Shown: positions 13,456 through 25,509 of the stretch, one piece after another
Layout of the letters: every line of letters starts with the position of its first letter
Numbering within the stretch: the first letter of the stretch is position 1
Source: Cephalotus follicularis
Taxonomy: Eukaryota > Streptophyta > Magnoliopsida > Oxalidales > Cephalotaceae
Reading direction: 5' to 3'
Assembly: GCA_001972305.1 (NCBI GenBank)
Contig: BDDD01000178.1
Coordinates: forward strand, 1-64,000
DNA length: 64,000 nt
Notes under the pieces: generated by a model
The model's database searches: none
The model's input: only the letters and a program-made list of their open reading frames with translations
What the model was told of the DNA's origin: nothing
Translations under genes and position numbers: made by a program

Positions 13456-15962
13456 TGTAACACCCCCGATGGTGGGAACCCTTACAGATCATAATACTAA
13501 ACCGAAACAAAACGAAAATCTAAACAAAAGACTGATACGAAACGGATGTGGTGGTCTGAAAACATAACTTATAATATGGATATAAAACAGAGTCTGAAAA
13601 TTTTAACCAATCCTAAATAATTACGAATCATAATCCGATATCCAAATACTGAAAATCATAACTGAAACAAAACCAAAATCAGAAACTGTTTTTATCTAAA
13701 ACTAATCTGATCCTACTGGAAAACACAAGAACCAACACCTAGCTGATACTCTGACGAGTGGATAACTCTCATCACACGTTTCCCCCATCCTTCTGAAAAC
13801 CTGCCGCATGGAAACAAAAACGCGGCTGAGCAAACCTCAGTACGGATAAGGAATTAAAACAGTAAACGATAAACAAAATAATTCAAACTTTAAATTTAGT
13901 AAAGTAACATAGTAAATATTCTTGAAAAGTAAAACAGAATATTTAAAAATGAGCAGTTATAAAATCATCATAACCTTGCGAAAACGTAACATCACAAAAC
14001 ATTATCTGATTTCATAATTCCATAACAGAGAATTTCTTACATACATACATATATAGGTGTAAGGGGTTCGCGAGGCCCACATGCTCTGACGAAAAAGTCG
14101 TTTACAACACTACACAAACAATCCCAAATACTGAATTTCTGAATTTCTGAATTCTGACATAACTAGAGTATACTCATACGCCTAAAAAGGATCCATATCC
14201 TACTCCCAGGATACATATTTAAAAGAGACGTCATAGACCTATCACACCGCCACGGTAGGTGTCATGTCCTCCGTGCCAAAGAACACGCCTATGATACCTC
14301 ATAGGTAGGGTTTGTCTCTGTATGTTATTATGCTAAAAACATTGTTTGTTCTAAAATAATTTTAACAATTTCTAAACAATTTTTGATCTTATCTGAAAAC
14401 AAAATCTTAACTGTATCTGAAGTTAACATACTCCGAAAGTGGAAGCCATGTTAATATTTTGATAGTGAAAACACGCATATCAAAACCAATATCCGATGTA
14501 ACAATACTAAAATTCATTTCAATAAGATTATTATCAAAACGACAATATCCGTATCAAAACACGAGTTTTATTGCTAATAAAACCAGGAACATAAATCCAT
14601 TCGATAAAACGTACAAAATCATCAATTAATGAAAGTTTAATCGAAGGAGTACCAAAGAACGAAGAATCCATACCTTAGCAGATCAAAAATCTAAACAAAC
14701 TAGAATACCGGACAAGAGCAGCCTAGAAGTGTCCTAAACTTCACCAGGAACGATATTAAGACCTAAACATACGAGTCCAAACATCACATAACATAAAAAG
14801 TAGCAAACATCAAAACTGCCATAAAGCGTCGACAGTTTGTTCTTAGGCGTCGACGGTTTAATTGTACAAATGGACAAAGCGTCGAGCCAAGAGTCGACAG
14901 ACCAAAGCATAAAACGATACAAAGCGGCGACGCTCGGAACGAAAGCGTCGACTGTTTGCGTCAGAAACAGAATACCAGTTGCAAAACTAGTTTCAAATCC
15001 ATGAACAACTCATATTTTTCATATATAGAAGCTATAGCAGCAATAAAAAAACTTAAAAATATGTCATATGAGTCTGTATTTATCAGTATGGTGATTATAA
15101 ACACGAAATCATGAAAATAACAAGTTTAGCATAGTGTGTTCATGTCAAAATATGGTTTTTTAAAATAGTTTACATAAACATCAACTATAGTCCGATTTTC
15201 CTGTATATAATCCGTAAAAACAGTAATATATATATACATACATACGTCAATGACATGATTTCTTGTTTTTAATCATCAATATTACAAATTCTGCACAAAA
15301 CCCATGAACACATTAACAGAAATTTAGTTTCAACAGGCTTCTAAAAACATGCTCGAAATCAAATTATAGTCAGTTTTAGCACAAATTAATTGGTGGTATA
15401 GAAACTACATAATACTAGCTAAAATTTTCGTTTAGAAGTTACCTCCAGAAAACGTCGAAATCAATGCAGAAAATGGCTTGCAAGGTTGCTGTTTGTTTGT
15501 AGAAATATGCAGAAAGGGTTTATGCTTTAAAAACGATTTTGTCTGGTTAAATGCGAAAATCCATGTTTTTAATTGACAAATCAGTATTTTAAAACATTAC
15601 TATACTAATCAAAACGCATCAAAAACTTAAGGAAATCGGATAGCCAAAAAAAGGAAAGAATACAACCTTCCAAAAACACTGTCACCGTCCAAACTGATAT
15701 GGAAAGCCGATCAAAGCGTCGACGGTTAAGCACTTAAATACAAAACGCGTCGAAGTCACACGTTTAGGCGTCGATGTGCCACCCAGCAGCCAAAGCGTCG
15801 GCGGTTCTAAAGAGAGCGTCGGCGCTTTGTGCCCAGAAAACAACAATAAAAGAAATTCAGGCAAAAAAATCAAAAAGGTCCACAAACATAGCATAAGTCA
15901 AAAAGGATATGATCCCAAACAATAAACATACGAACTTGTCAACATAGAAACGGGATATTACA
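13456..15962 (-). repeat. C 5' LTR
   Basis: The 2507 bp partner of 6212-8738, with the same ends. TCGA palindrome clusters recur at about 14823-14960 and 15714-15830. Confidence 0.95.
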
Positions 15963-17798
15963 AAAAGGGTGGGAGATCTATCTACGGTTCTCAGACTGAT
16001 CAGGTCTGGAATGCATAGATCTTCCAGCCTATGGCTGGGTCAATACAATCTCGATGAGCTACAGCTGAGGGAGCTACGGATCCCGTTAGGGAGCTACGGC
16101 CCTCATCGAGCGTCAATCATCAATAAATCATGCTCGTCAGCAAGACAATACAATAAAAGAAACGATCGACGGAATAGGTGGACCAAGTCAACCTAACATG
16201 CCAATGTAAACCACAAGGTCACTCTATAAGATCCATACAATACAATCAATCAATCAATCGAGTCAATACAATGTTAAGTAAAGTCAATAGGTGGTGTTTT
16301 CTAATGGAGAAATGGGAACGTACGTCGACTTAGACTGACAACAACACTCATGAATCAAGCAATCGATCAATGTATCAACACCACGTCGAAGCAAAGTCAA
16401 TAAATGGTGGTGCCTAATGGAGGGATGGGAACGTGCGTCCATTTTACCGACTTAGACTCACAACGACACTTATGACTAAAACAATCAATCAATCAATCAA
16501 TCAATAGCCACTAGGCGGTGACAATCGAATCGACAGAATAGGAATCAACATCTATTTGGTCAATGAAAGTTACTGGGTCGTCACCTACGGCTCAAGCGGT
16601 CACTCTATCACTCTATCAATTCGATCTTTAAAAACCATTAAAAAATGTGTTTTAAACGCTTGAATACCTCAAGTGGGGCTCCGGTCAAGCGGCAATGTGA
16701 AAAGGGTTGAAAAACCAGCTTTAACAGTTAAAAACTCCACTCAGCCTGAAAGGCATCGATGGCCTTGGCCAAAGACATCGATGCGTATCAGGGCATCCCT
16801 TTAAAAATGGTAGAAAGACGTCGATGTCTTTCAAAGGCATCGATGACTTTCTCAATTTGGCCGAAGACGTCGATATCCTTGGACAAAGACATCGACGCGT
16901 TTCAATGAAAATGGCCTGGGAATGCGCATCGATGTCTCGCGTCGACACCTTCTATGGGGAAAGGCATCTCAAGCAAAAGATGTCGACGCCTTTCAAAGAC
17001 GTCGATGTCTTTGCTGCGAAATCAAGGAGGCTGCATCCCAAAGCGAAAGACATCGATGTCCATGGGCAAGGGGATCAATGTCTTTGCTAGGAATGGCCGA
17101 TTTTTCTGCAGAAAACCAGCAAATTTCAAGCCAAAATCCAATCAAATCCATTCTTTAAGAAACCAAAGGTTAAAAATCAGTCTTTAAGGTTAGTAACACT
17201 AGTTATAACCTTCAATTTAACATTTCAAACTTTCTACTAACAATTAGGTCAAGGGTTTGCTATAAACCCTAAAAACCCCAATTCACTCAATTCAATCATT
17301 CAACCAGTCATTCAATCAATACAATCAATCATTCAATCAATACAAGAGGCAGGCAATTCAAGTAAGAAGTCCTATCTTTAATGAAGCTTCAAAAGTTGAG
17401 CTATCGATCGGTCAATCGGCTGAAATCGCCCAAAAATCAGCTGCTTTCTTGTTCAATCGGCAACCCATAACTTGCAATCGGTATCCTTGTTGAAGGAGAT
17501 GCAATCCGGCTGCTAGGGAGATGGAGGGAGGCTACCAGCAAGAGAGAGAGAGGGAAAAAGATAAAGAGAAGGAGAAGAGTGAAGAATGAGAAGATAAGAG
17601 TGAGAAATTGACTTACATAGTCAATTCGACCAACTCTCCGAAACTCAGCCCAGAATCCCGACTATACATGCATATAACCAATACAATCACAATAGGTATA
17701 GGAATACCTCAATTCAATACAGTTCAATATGATTCAGTACAATACAATACGGTACAATGTATGCATGAATAGTACAAAAGGAAATTCGAGTCGTCACA
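15963..17798 (-). repeat. B1 3' LTR, proximal part
   Basis: This is the continuation of the interrupted B1 3' LTR, beginning with the second AAAAG copy and matching 22619-24474 of the 5' LTR. It carries a ~115 bp tandem duplication (about 16285-16490), the palindrome cluster at 16750-17085, a GA-rich tract near 17540-17600, the TATA region at 17608-17624 and the terminal GTCGTCACA. Confidence 0.92.
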
Positions 17799-17812
17799 TT
17801 CTCCCCTCCTTA
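17799..17812 (-). other. Polypurine tract of B1
   Basis: On the minus strand TAAGGAGGGGAGAA lies directly before the 3' LTR. Confidence 0.85.
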
Positions 17813-17855
17813 AAAGAATCTGGTCCCCAGATTTATCGGTCAATCGATCAATCAA

Positions 17856-20800
17856 TCAAATAGGAAAGGATATGTCTCTCTCATATCGTCCTCGCGCTCC
17901 CATGTGCGCTCCACTGATCCATGATACTGCCGTAGAACACTGACCAAAGGAAACGGTCTTGTTCTTCAAAACTTTGATCTGTCGGTCAATAATCTGTATA
18001 GGAGTCTCGATAAATGATAAGTCAGGTTCCAGCTGAATCTGACCATACTCAATGATGTGTGAAGGATCTCGAACATATCTCCTCAACTAAGAAACATGGA
18101 ACACATCATGCACTTCAGAAAATGCTGGAGGCAAGGCAAGCCTGTAAGCAAGTTGGCCAATCCGATCCAATACCTCGAAAGGTCCAATAAAACGAGGAGA
18201 AAGCTTCCCTTTCTTCCTGAATCTCATGACTCCTTTAGTGGGCGACACTTTGAGGAAAACATGGTCACCAATACTAAACTCCAAGCCTCTACAATGAACA
18301 TCAGCATAGCTTTTCTATCTACTCTGTGCAACAATCAATTGATCTCTAATCAATTTCACTTTCTCTGCGGTAATCTGTACAATCTCTGGCTCCAAAATAT
18401 TCTTTTCACCGATCTGATCCCAACAACTGGTGATCGGCACTTCCCACCATATAGGGCTTCAAAGGGAGCAATCTGTATGCTTTCGTTATAACTATTGATA
18501 TGCAAAAACTCAATCAAATGTGAGTAGTCATCCCAACTACCTCCAAAGTCGAGAACACATGCTCAAAGCATGTTCTCCAATGTCTGAATGGTCCTTTCGG
18601 ACAAACCATTTGTTTAGGGATGAAAAACAATGCTGAAACTCAATTCTGTACCCATAGCTACCTGTATCCAAAACCCGGAAGTGAAGCGAGAGTCTCGATC
18701 CGAAACAATACTGACAGGAGCTCCATGTGCTTTAACAATCTCTTTCATGAACAAACTGGACAACTTTTCTCTTGAATAAGTCATCCGAATCGGTAGAAAG
18801 CGGGCCGACTTCATGAGTCGATCGACCACAACCCATATACCATCATGTCTGTCACGATTCAAAGGCAACCCAGACACGAAATTCATGGTAATGTTCTCCC
18901 ATTTCCACTCAGGAAAGAGCAAAGGCTGAAACAAGCCTGTCGGACTCTGGTGTTCTGCCTTTACTTGCTGACAAGTGAGGCATCTCGATAGAAACTCCGC
19001 GATTTCTCTCTTCATGCCAATCCACCAATAGCTAAGTTTCAGGTCCCTTTTACATCTTCATACTCCCTGGATGGATAGAGAGACGAGATTTATGAGCTTG
19101 AGAAAGAAGCTCTTCCTTCAACTCGCTATCGGCTGGAATGCAAATTCTATCCCTGTATCTCAATAACCCGTCTATGGACAGGGAGAAATCGGGTTTCAAT
19201 CCATCATCAAAAGTAGTAGCCACTCTCTGCAATCACTACCACACAAGGGCAGCGTTCTTCTGTGTCAAACTGGTCAATGCTGTAGCAATACGGGAAAATC
19301 CCTCAACAAACCAACGATAATACCCTGCTAAACCCAAGAAGCTGCGAACTTCAGAAGCATTCGTCAGTCGTTTCCAATCTTTCACTGCCTCTACTTTCGA
19401 TGGATCCACTGATAAACTGTCACCAGAAACAATATGCCCAAGAAAAGCAACCTCCAATAACCAAAACTCGCACTTGTCAAATTTGGCATACAATCGATGA
19501 TCCCTCAATGTTTGCAATACAATATAGAGGTGCTGGGCATGCTCCTCATCAGTCCTGGAATAGACCAAGAGGTCGTCAATAAACACTACAATGAACTGAT
19601 CCAAATACTGTCTAAACACTCGGTTCATCAGGTCCATGAAAGTCGCGGGAGCATTAGTCACACCAAAAGGCATAACTAAGAACTCATAATGGCCATATCT
19701 CGATATGAAAGCCGTCTTCAGAATATCCTCCGGTCTGACTTTCAACTGGTGGTAGCAGTCGAGCTTAGAAAACACTGTCGCTCCTCTAAGCTGATCAAAC
19801 AGCTCATCAATGTGCGGTAAAGGGTACTTATTCTTCACTGTAACTTTGTTGAGCTGTCGGTAGTCAATGAACATTTGGAGCGATCCATCTTTCTTCTTGA
19901 CCAAAAGAACAGGTGTTCCCCAGGGTGAAGCACTAGGTCTTATGAAACCTTTATCCATAAGGTTCTGTAACTGTATCTTTAACTCTTCGATTCTATCAGT
20001 TCCATTCGGCACGGTGCTCGAGAAATTAGTACAGTTCCTGGTATCAAATCAATCACAAATTCTATCTCTCTGTCTGGCGGCAACGAAGACAAATCCCGAG
20101 GAAAAACATCTCTGAACTCGTAAACCACTGGAATATCTTCCAGTTCAGGCCGCCATCTGTCTATATCGAGCACATGTGCCAGAAACACCTGGCATCCCCG
20201 TCGTAACAATCTGTCCGCATGCAAAGCCAAAATCCTCGGAACAAACAATGGCTCTAAGGTGCCAAGAAACCGAAAAGGTGGTCGTCCCGGAGGACTAAAA
20301 ACCACTACTTTTAGATGACAATCCACCTGAGCAAAGCTAGCAGACAACCAATCCATGCCAAGAATCACATCTAGGCCATCCATCGGTAAAACAATAAGAT
20401 CGGCTAACAAGCAACGATCATCGATCTCTACAATACAATCTCTACACACTCGATCAGTGGTCGCTGACTCACCGAGAGGTGTGGATACCTCCATCAAGAA
20501 AGGAAGGTACTCAAGCCTCAAACCAACATAGGAGACAAAATGCAATGCAATGAATGAATAGGATGAACCCGGATCAATAAGAACCCGTGCTGGAAGCTGA
20601 AAGAGTCGGATGGTACCTCTAATCACTACATCGAACCCTGCTGAAGCACTCGGTTCCATAGCAAACACTCTAGCCTGAACTGTCGAAGCAGAACTCATAG
20701 GCAGCTTCCCCCTGGACCTCGAAGTCCCACGGGAAGAACACGGTACACTGGCTGTCGGCCCCTGTGGAGGCGGTGCCCGCTGTGTCTGATCAAATCCTTT

Positions 20801-21724
20801 AGGACGAGAACTCCGAGGACAATCTCTAGCAATGTGGTCGAGACCACCACAAACCAAGCAATGGCCCAAGAACCATCTACGATTCTCATAAGTATGGTTG
20901 GTCTTCTGACAATGCACACAAGGAACCGTAGCACTCTGATTACCGCTCTCAGAGAGTCTGGAGGGTGTACCCTGACTAGGTGCTGAAGATCGGTCCCATC
21001 GACGTGCGTTCCTCGATCTGCCTCTCCTCTGAGAATGAGACGGATTCCCGCTATCCTGATTACTACCATGAGAACTAGGTGAGGGGCTACTATCAGTCTT
21101 CTACGATTTAGCACTACCACTTTCACTACCATTCTGCCAAGAAGAAGGAGTAGGCCTGGTGCTGGCTATATTTCTCATAAGTTTAGCCTCAGCTGCAATA
21201 TCCTCAAGCTGCATATCTCGGGAAGAAATATCCGATATGGAGGTCAACCCGAAGGGAGTCAGTTGCCTCCTCAAATCCAATCTTAGTCCCCGAAGGAACT
21301 TCTTTGCTCTACGCTCCTGGCCTTCCACCAAGTATGGGGCAGATCGGGCTAATTGCGCGAATCTCGCCTCATACTCAGCAACTGTCATGCTTCCTTGTAC
21401 CAAGTTAGCAAATTCAATCTCTCTTCTGTCTATCTCTACCTGAGGGTAGTACCTTGCATAGAATTCTCTTTTGAAGGCATCCCAAGAGCGGACTGTACCA
21501 CTCCTTGTCCAATCTGTGTTATCCATAGCCCACCAGTGCTCAGCTTCTCCTTGGAGCATATACACTGTCAATACCAATCTCTGTCCATCATCACATCCCA
21601 TAACCTTAAAGGTCTTCTCTAAATGGGTTAGCCAAGACTCAGCAAGGGTAGGATCAGGGAGTCCTACAAATGCAGGAGGCTGCAACTTTAAGAAGCGGCT
21701 CAACAACGGGATGATCAGATTCAA
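17856..21724 (-). pseudogene. gag-pol of element B1 (fossil)
   Basis: On the minus strand: gag domain about 21724-21150 (EHWWAMDNTDW, then REIEFANLVQGSMTV), CCHC knuckle CLVCGGLDHIARDC about 20815-20870, protease LIDPGSSYSFI about 20560-20595, RT about 20010-19300 with FIDD near 19580, integrase about 19240-18500 including the VVVDRLMKSARF and SIVSDRDSRFTS blocks, and the C-terminal DHVFLKVSP region with a chromo-like tail ending near 17856. It is the same family as B2 (30862-34537). It is broken, with several breaks. Confidence 0.9.
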
Positions 21725-21857
21725 TAACTTTCAATTACAATATCAATATCTTTTCCAATAACAATAGCATGAATAAGCAAGAACATATATCATGCAAATC
21801 CATTCATCCACTCTCAATCAACGCATTAATATACTTAGCTAACAGGCCGACCAATGC

Positions 21858-21868
21858 CTCTGATACCA
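21858..21868 (-). other. Primer-binding site of B1 (tRNA-iMet type)
   Basis: TGGTATCAGAG on the minus strand, three bases inside the 5' LTR boundary at 21872. Confidence 0.88.
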
Positions 21869-21871
21869 TTC

Positions 21872-24474
21872 TGTAACACCCCGCGCCTGCAAGGCGGACA
21901 CGTGGCATTACTCTCAATCCAATACACAATACAATGGTCGGGACTAGCAATATAAAAATGTGGAAAAACTAAAAACTTTACAAAGTATCTCATTTGCGGA
22001 AGTTACAATATCAATAATCCATCCATACGATGCAATACAATACAAATCCTTTACAGTACTAGTCTTTTACAATACCAATCTTTTACAATACACTTATCAA
22101 TCCTTCACTACAGTATTACAATACAATACATTCCAAACTTTTCACTACAATCTCATAACCAGTTCCGCGGTGCCCAAGCAGTCATGTGATCAAACGAGTC
22201 TTCAGTCCTTCAGTCCGCTGCTACCTGCTGCCCTATCTATGCCACACACAAGGTACAACACAGCCCCACCCCGAATGATGGGGTTAGCCACACTGGCTAA
22301 GCAGAAACCTCATGCAGCATGTATGCATGTACAATATGCAATATCGGTGACAATCTATACAATATCAATGTGCGGTGTACAATATCAATGCATGACATGG
22401 CAAATGCATATGTACAATTGACGATCAGACTACCCGTATGACAGTGGCCCATAACAGCATACGGATAGGATCTATAACAATCAATCAATCAATGGCAGAC
22501 ACTCACTGGTGGTGTATGAAACACCCAATCAATCAATCAATATCCAATAGAGCATGCGACAGGTGTCAATACAACATCAATCAGTTAGCAATGATCAATC
22601 CCACGGAAGGTAGTCCTTTAAAAAGGGTGGGAGATCTATCTACGGTTCTCAGACTGATCAGGTCTTGAACGCATAGATCTTTCAGCCTATGTCTGGGTCA
22701 ATACAATCTCGATGAGCTACAGCTGAGGGAGCTACTGATGCCGTTAAGAAGCTACGGCCCTCAGCGAGCGTCAATCGTCAATCAATCATGCTCGTCAGCA
22801 CATGCTCGTCAGCAAGACAATACAATAAAAGAAACGATCGACAGAATAGGTGGACAAAGTCAACCTAACATGCTGACGTAAACCACAAGGTCTCTCTATA
22901 GGATCCATACAATACAATCAATCAATCAATCAATTCAATACAATGTTAAGTAAAGTCAATAAGTGGTGGTGTCTAATGGAGAAATGGGAACGTGCATCCA
23001 TCATACTGACTTAGACTCACAACAACACTCATGACTCAAGCAATCGATCAATGTATCAATACAACGTCGAAGCGAAGTCAACAAATGGTGGTGCCTAATG
23101 GAGGGATGGGAACGTGCATCCATTTTACCAACTTAGACTCACAACGACACTTACGACTCAAACAATCACTCAATCAATCAATAGCCGCTAGGCGGTGACA
23201 ATCGAATCGACGAAATAGGAATGTACATCTATTTGGTCAATGAAAGTCACTGGGTCGTCACCTACGGCTCAAGCTGTCACTCTATCAATCTATCAATTCG
23301 ATCTTTAAAAACCATTGAAAACTGTGTTTTAAACGCTTGAATACCTCAAGTGGGGCTCCGGTCAAGCGACAATGTGAAAAGGGTTTAAAACCAGCTTTAA
23401 CAGTTAAAAACTCCACTCAGCCTGAAAGGCATCGATGGCCTTGGCCAAAGATATCGATGCGTATCAGGGCATCCCTTTAAAAACGGTAGAAAGACGTCGA
23501 TGTCTTTCAAAGACATCGATATCTTTCTCAATTTGGCCGAAGACGTCGATGTCCTTGGACAAAGACGTCGACGCGTTTCAATGAAAATGGCCTGGGAATA
23601 CGTATCGATGTCTCGCGTCGACGCCTTCTCTGGGGAAAGGCATCTTAAGCAAAAGACGTCGACGCCTTTCAAAGACGTTGATGTCTTTGCTGCGAAATCA
23701 AGGAGGTTGCATCCCAAAGCGAAAGACATCGATGTCCATGGGCAAGGGGATCGATGTCTTTGCTGGGAATGGCCGATTTGTCTGCAGAAAACCAACAATT
23801 TTCAAGCCAAAATCCAATCAAATCCATTCTTTAAGAAACCAAGGGTTAAAAATCAGTCTTTAAGGGTAGTAAAACTAGTTATAACATTCAATTTAACATT
23901 TCAATCTTTCTATTAACAATTAGGTCAAGGGTTTGCTATAAACCCTAAAAACCCCAATTCACTCAATTCAATCATTCAATCAGTCATTCAGTCAATACAA
24001 TCAATCATTCAATCAATACAAGAGGCATGCAATTCAAGTAAGAAGTCCTACCTTTAACGAAGCTTCAAAAGTTGAGCTATCGATCGGTCAATCGGCTAAA
24101 ATCGCCCAAAAATCAGCTGCTTTCTTGTTCAATCGGCAACCCACAACTTGTAATCGGTATCCTTGTTGAAGGAGATGCAATCCGGCTGCTAGGGAGATGG
24201 AGGGAGGCTGCCAGCAAGAGAGAGAGAGGGAGAAAGATAGAGAGAATGAGAAGAGTGAAGAATGAGAAGATGAGAGTGAGAAATTGACTTATATAGTCAA
24301 TTCGACCAATTCTCCGAAACTCAGCCCAGAATCCCGACTATACATGCATATAACCAATACAATCACAATAGGTATAGGAATACCTCAATTCAATACAGTT
24401 CAATACGATTCAATATAATACAATACGGTACAATGTATGTATGAACAGTACAAAAGGGAATTCGGGTCATCGCA
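21872..24474 (-). repeat. B1 5' LTR
   Basis: A complete 2603 bp LTR: TGTAACACCCCGCGCC at the primer-site end and GGGTCATCGCA at the outer end, followed by the duplication ATTTC. On the minus strand the promoter region lies only about 180 bp from the LTR start, so nearly all of the LTR would be transcribed (R-U5). It has tetranucleotide CAAT repeats, a ~115 bp tandem duplication (22965-23165) and a palindrome cluster (23425-23765). Confidence 0.93.
24284..24300 (-). promoter_or_regulatory. Predicted TATA box of LTR B within inverted W-box-like arms
   Basis: TTGACTTATATAGTCAA has perfect 6-base arms TTGACT/AGTCAA around the TATA core; on the minus strand the core reads TATATAAG. TTGAC is the core recognised by plant WRKY factors. 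It is followed on the minus strand by a CT-rich tract, as at many plant transcription starts. Equivalent sites are at 17608-17624, 29037-29052 and 34751-34766. Confidence 0.6.
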
Positions 24475-24479
24475 ATTTC

Positions 24480-25231
24480 AATTTGTATAATATATTTGTT
24501 TCAAAAATCTATGTGCTACTCTTTAAGTTTATCATGACCAACTGGAAATTTCTATGTTTTACTTTTGACCAGTTTATTTAAAAAAATGTAAACATTTTCT
24601 TCATTTTCTTATAGCATGAACCTATCATGTTTAAGCTTTACATTTTACATTTGTCATTAGGTTTAAACTACGTTTTTTCAATGGTTAGGAATTATGTGGA
24701 TGTGTATTTTTTAGAGGGTATAACCCTAATTTTATTGTATTCTCTAATTATGTTGATTTTATTGTGGTTTCAATAGTCTTGTTAATATCATTACACTAAT
24801 TTGTATGCAAAAATGTCAAAAATTTCTTTGTAATTCAGTTCAATTTATGGGTACTCCACTATTGTCTTATTTTTCAGAGAAAAAAAGTACAAGACTACAA
24901 ATTAAATTAAATTAAATTAAATTGTTGTCATTGAAAGCTTTACATGTTATTGTATTAGTTATAAGGCATAATCTAATTTTATCAAATTATTTTTAACGGT
25001 GAAATAACAATTGGATGATTTTTTTTTCAAAAGTTTGCCCACATTAACAAAATTCCTGTATTCGTGCTTTTAGCACAGTGAAAATCATGTGTACAACCCG
25101 TGTTTGAAGATAGGAAGAGAGCACACTATATCTATCATTGAGTTCCTTATCCCATGCCCTAAAAGAAATTCTAGGTGTTTGACATGTCACCTCTTCTTTT
25201 GAGCAAGACTTTACATTATATATATATATGG
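24480..25231. other. AT-rich non-coding spacer
   Basis: No gene is supported. A short (AATTA)n run lies at about 24897-24922 and a TA-dinucleotide tract at 25217-25229. Confidence 0.6.
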
Positions 25232-25509
25232 TAAAATACAAAAATCTCCATAATATTTGAACTCATTAACACTTTACCCTCTATTTTTTCAAATATTACA
25301 AAAACCCCTTCATATTTGAGTCCGTTTAACGATTAACCCCCTCAGGTTTTAGTCCGTTAACGATTAACCCCCTCATGTTTGAGTTCATTTAACCATTAAC
25401 CACCTGTGTTATAAGCATAAATTATAAGTCAATGAGATATATGTAATATTTGAAAACAGAGGGGACAAAGTGTTAACGAGTTCAAAATTCAGGAGTTTTT
25501 TGTATTTTA
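25232..25509. mobile_element. MITE with ~68 bp terminal inverted repeats
   Basis: The left end TAAAATACAAAAATCTCC...CAAATATTAC is mirrored by the right end GTAATATTTG...TTTTTTGTATTTTA with only scattered mismatches over about 68 bases. The middle holds about three ~25 bp tandem units with the core TTTAACSATTAACCMCCT. It lies inside a TA-rich tract, which hides the target duplication, so the superfamily is not assigned. It has no coding capacity. Confidence 0.75.

Larger units (their letters stand above)
6212..15962 (-). mobile_element. Ty3/gypsy element C, full-length fossil nested in the B1 LTR
   Basis: The element is 9751 bp with TG...CA ends, a 5 bp duplication AAAAG, 3' LTR 6212-8738, polypurine tract 8739-8751, gag-pol 8792-13201 (minus), primer site 13440-13450 and 5' LTR 13456-15962. 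All expected parts are present in order. Gag has two CCHC-like knuckles, pol has protease, RT, RNase H and integrase, and the end of pol has a chromodomain-like segment, so I place it in the chromoviruses, probably Tekay/Del. It is broken, with only a few breaks in gag-pol. The LTRs differ by roughly two in a hundred in the blocks I compared by eye, making it one of the younger elements here. Confidence 0.95.
5455..24474 (-). mobile_element. Ty3/gypsy element B1, fossil, split by nested element C
   Basis: Terminal TG at 5455 and CA at 24474 are flanked by the 5 bp duplication ATTTC. On the minus strand the order is 5' LTR (24474-21872), primer site (21868-21858), gag-pol (21724-17856), polypurine tract (17812-17799) and 3' LTR (17798-15963 plus 6211-5455), the last interrupted by element C. 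Without C the element is about 9.3 kb. Domain content and a chromo-like integrase tail suggest the Tekay/Del chromovirus group. It is broken, with several breaks in gag-pol. The two LTRs differ by several percent by eye, more than the LTRs of C, as expected if C arrived later. Confidence 0.92.

Noticed and set aside
21858-21868. TGGTATCAGAG sites as tRNA genes
   Set aside because: They are only the primer-binding complement of a tRNA end beside an LTR; no cloverleaf surrounds them.
23397-23916. Palindrome clusters as a CRISPR array
   Set aside because: Units are palindromic, irregularly spaced and shared between LTR copies; there are no unique spacers of fixed length, and the setting is a plant genome.
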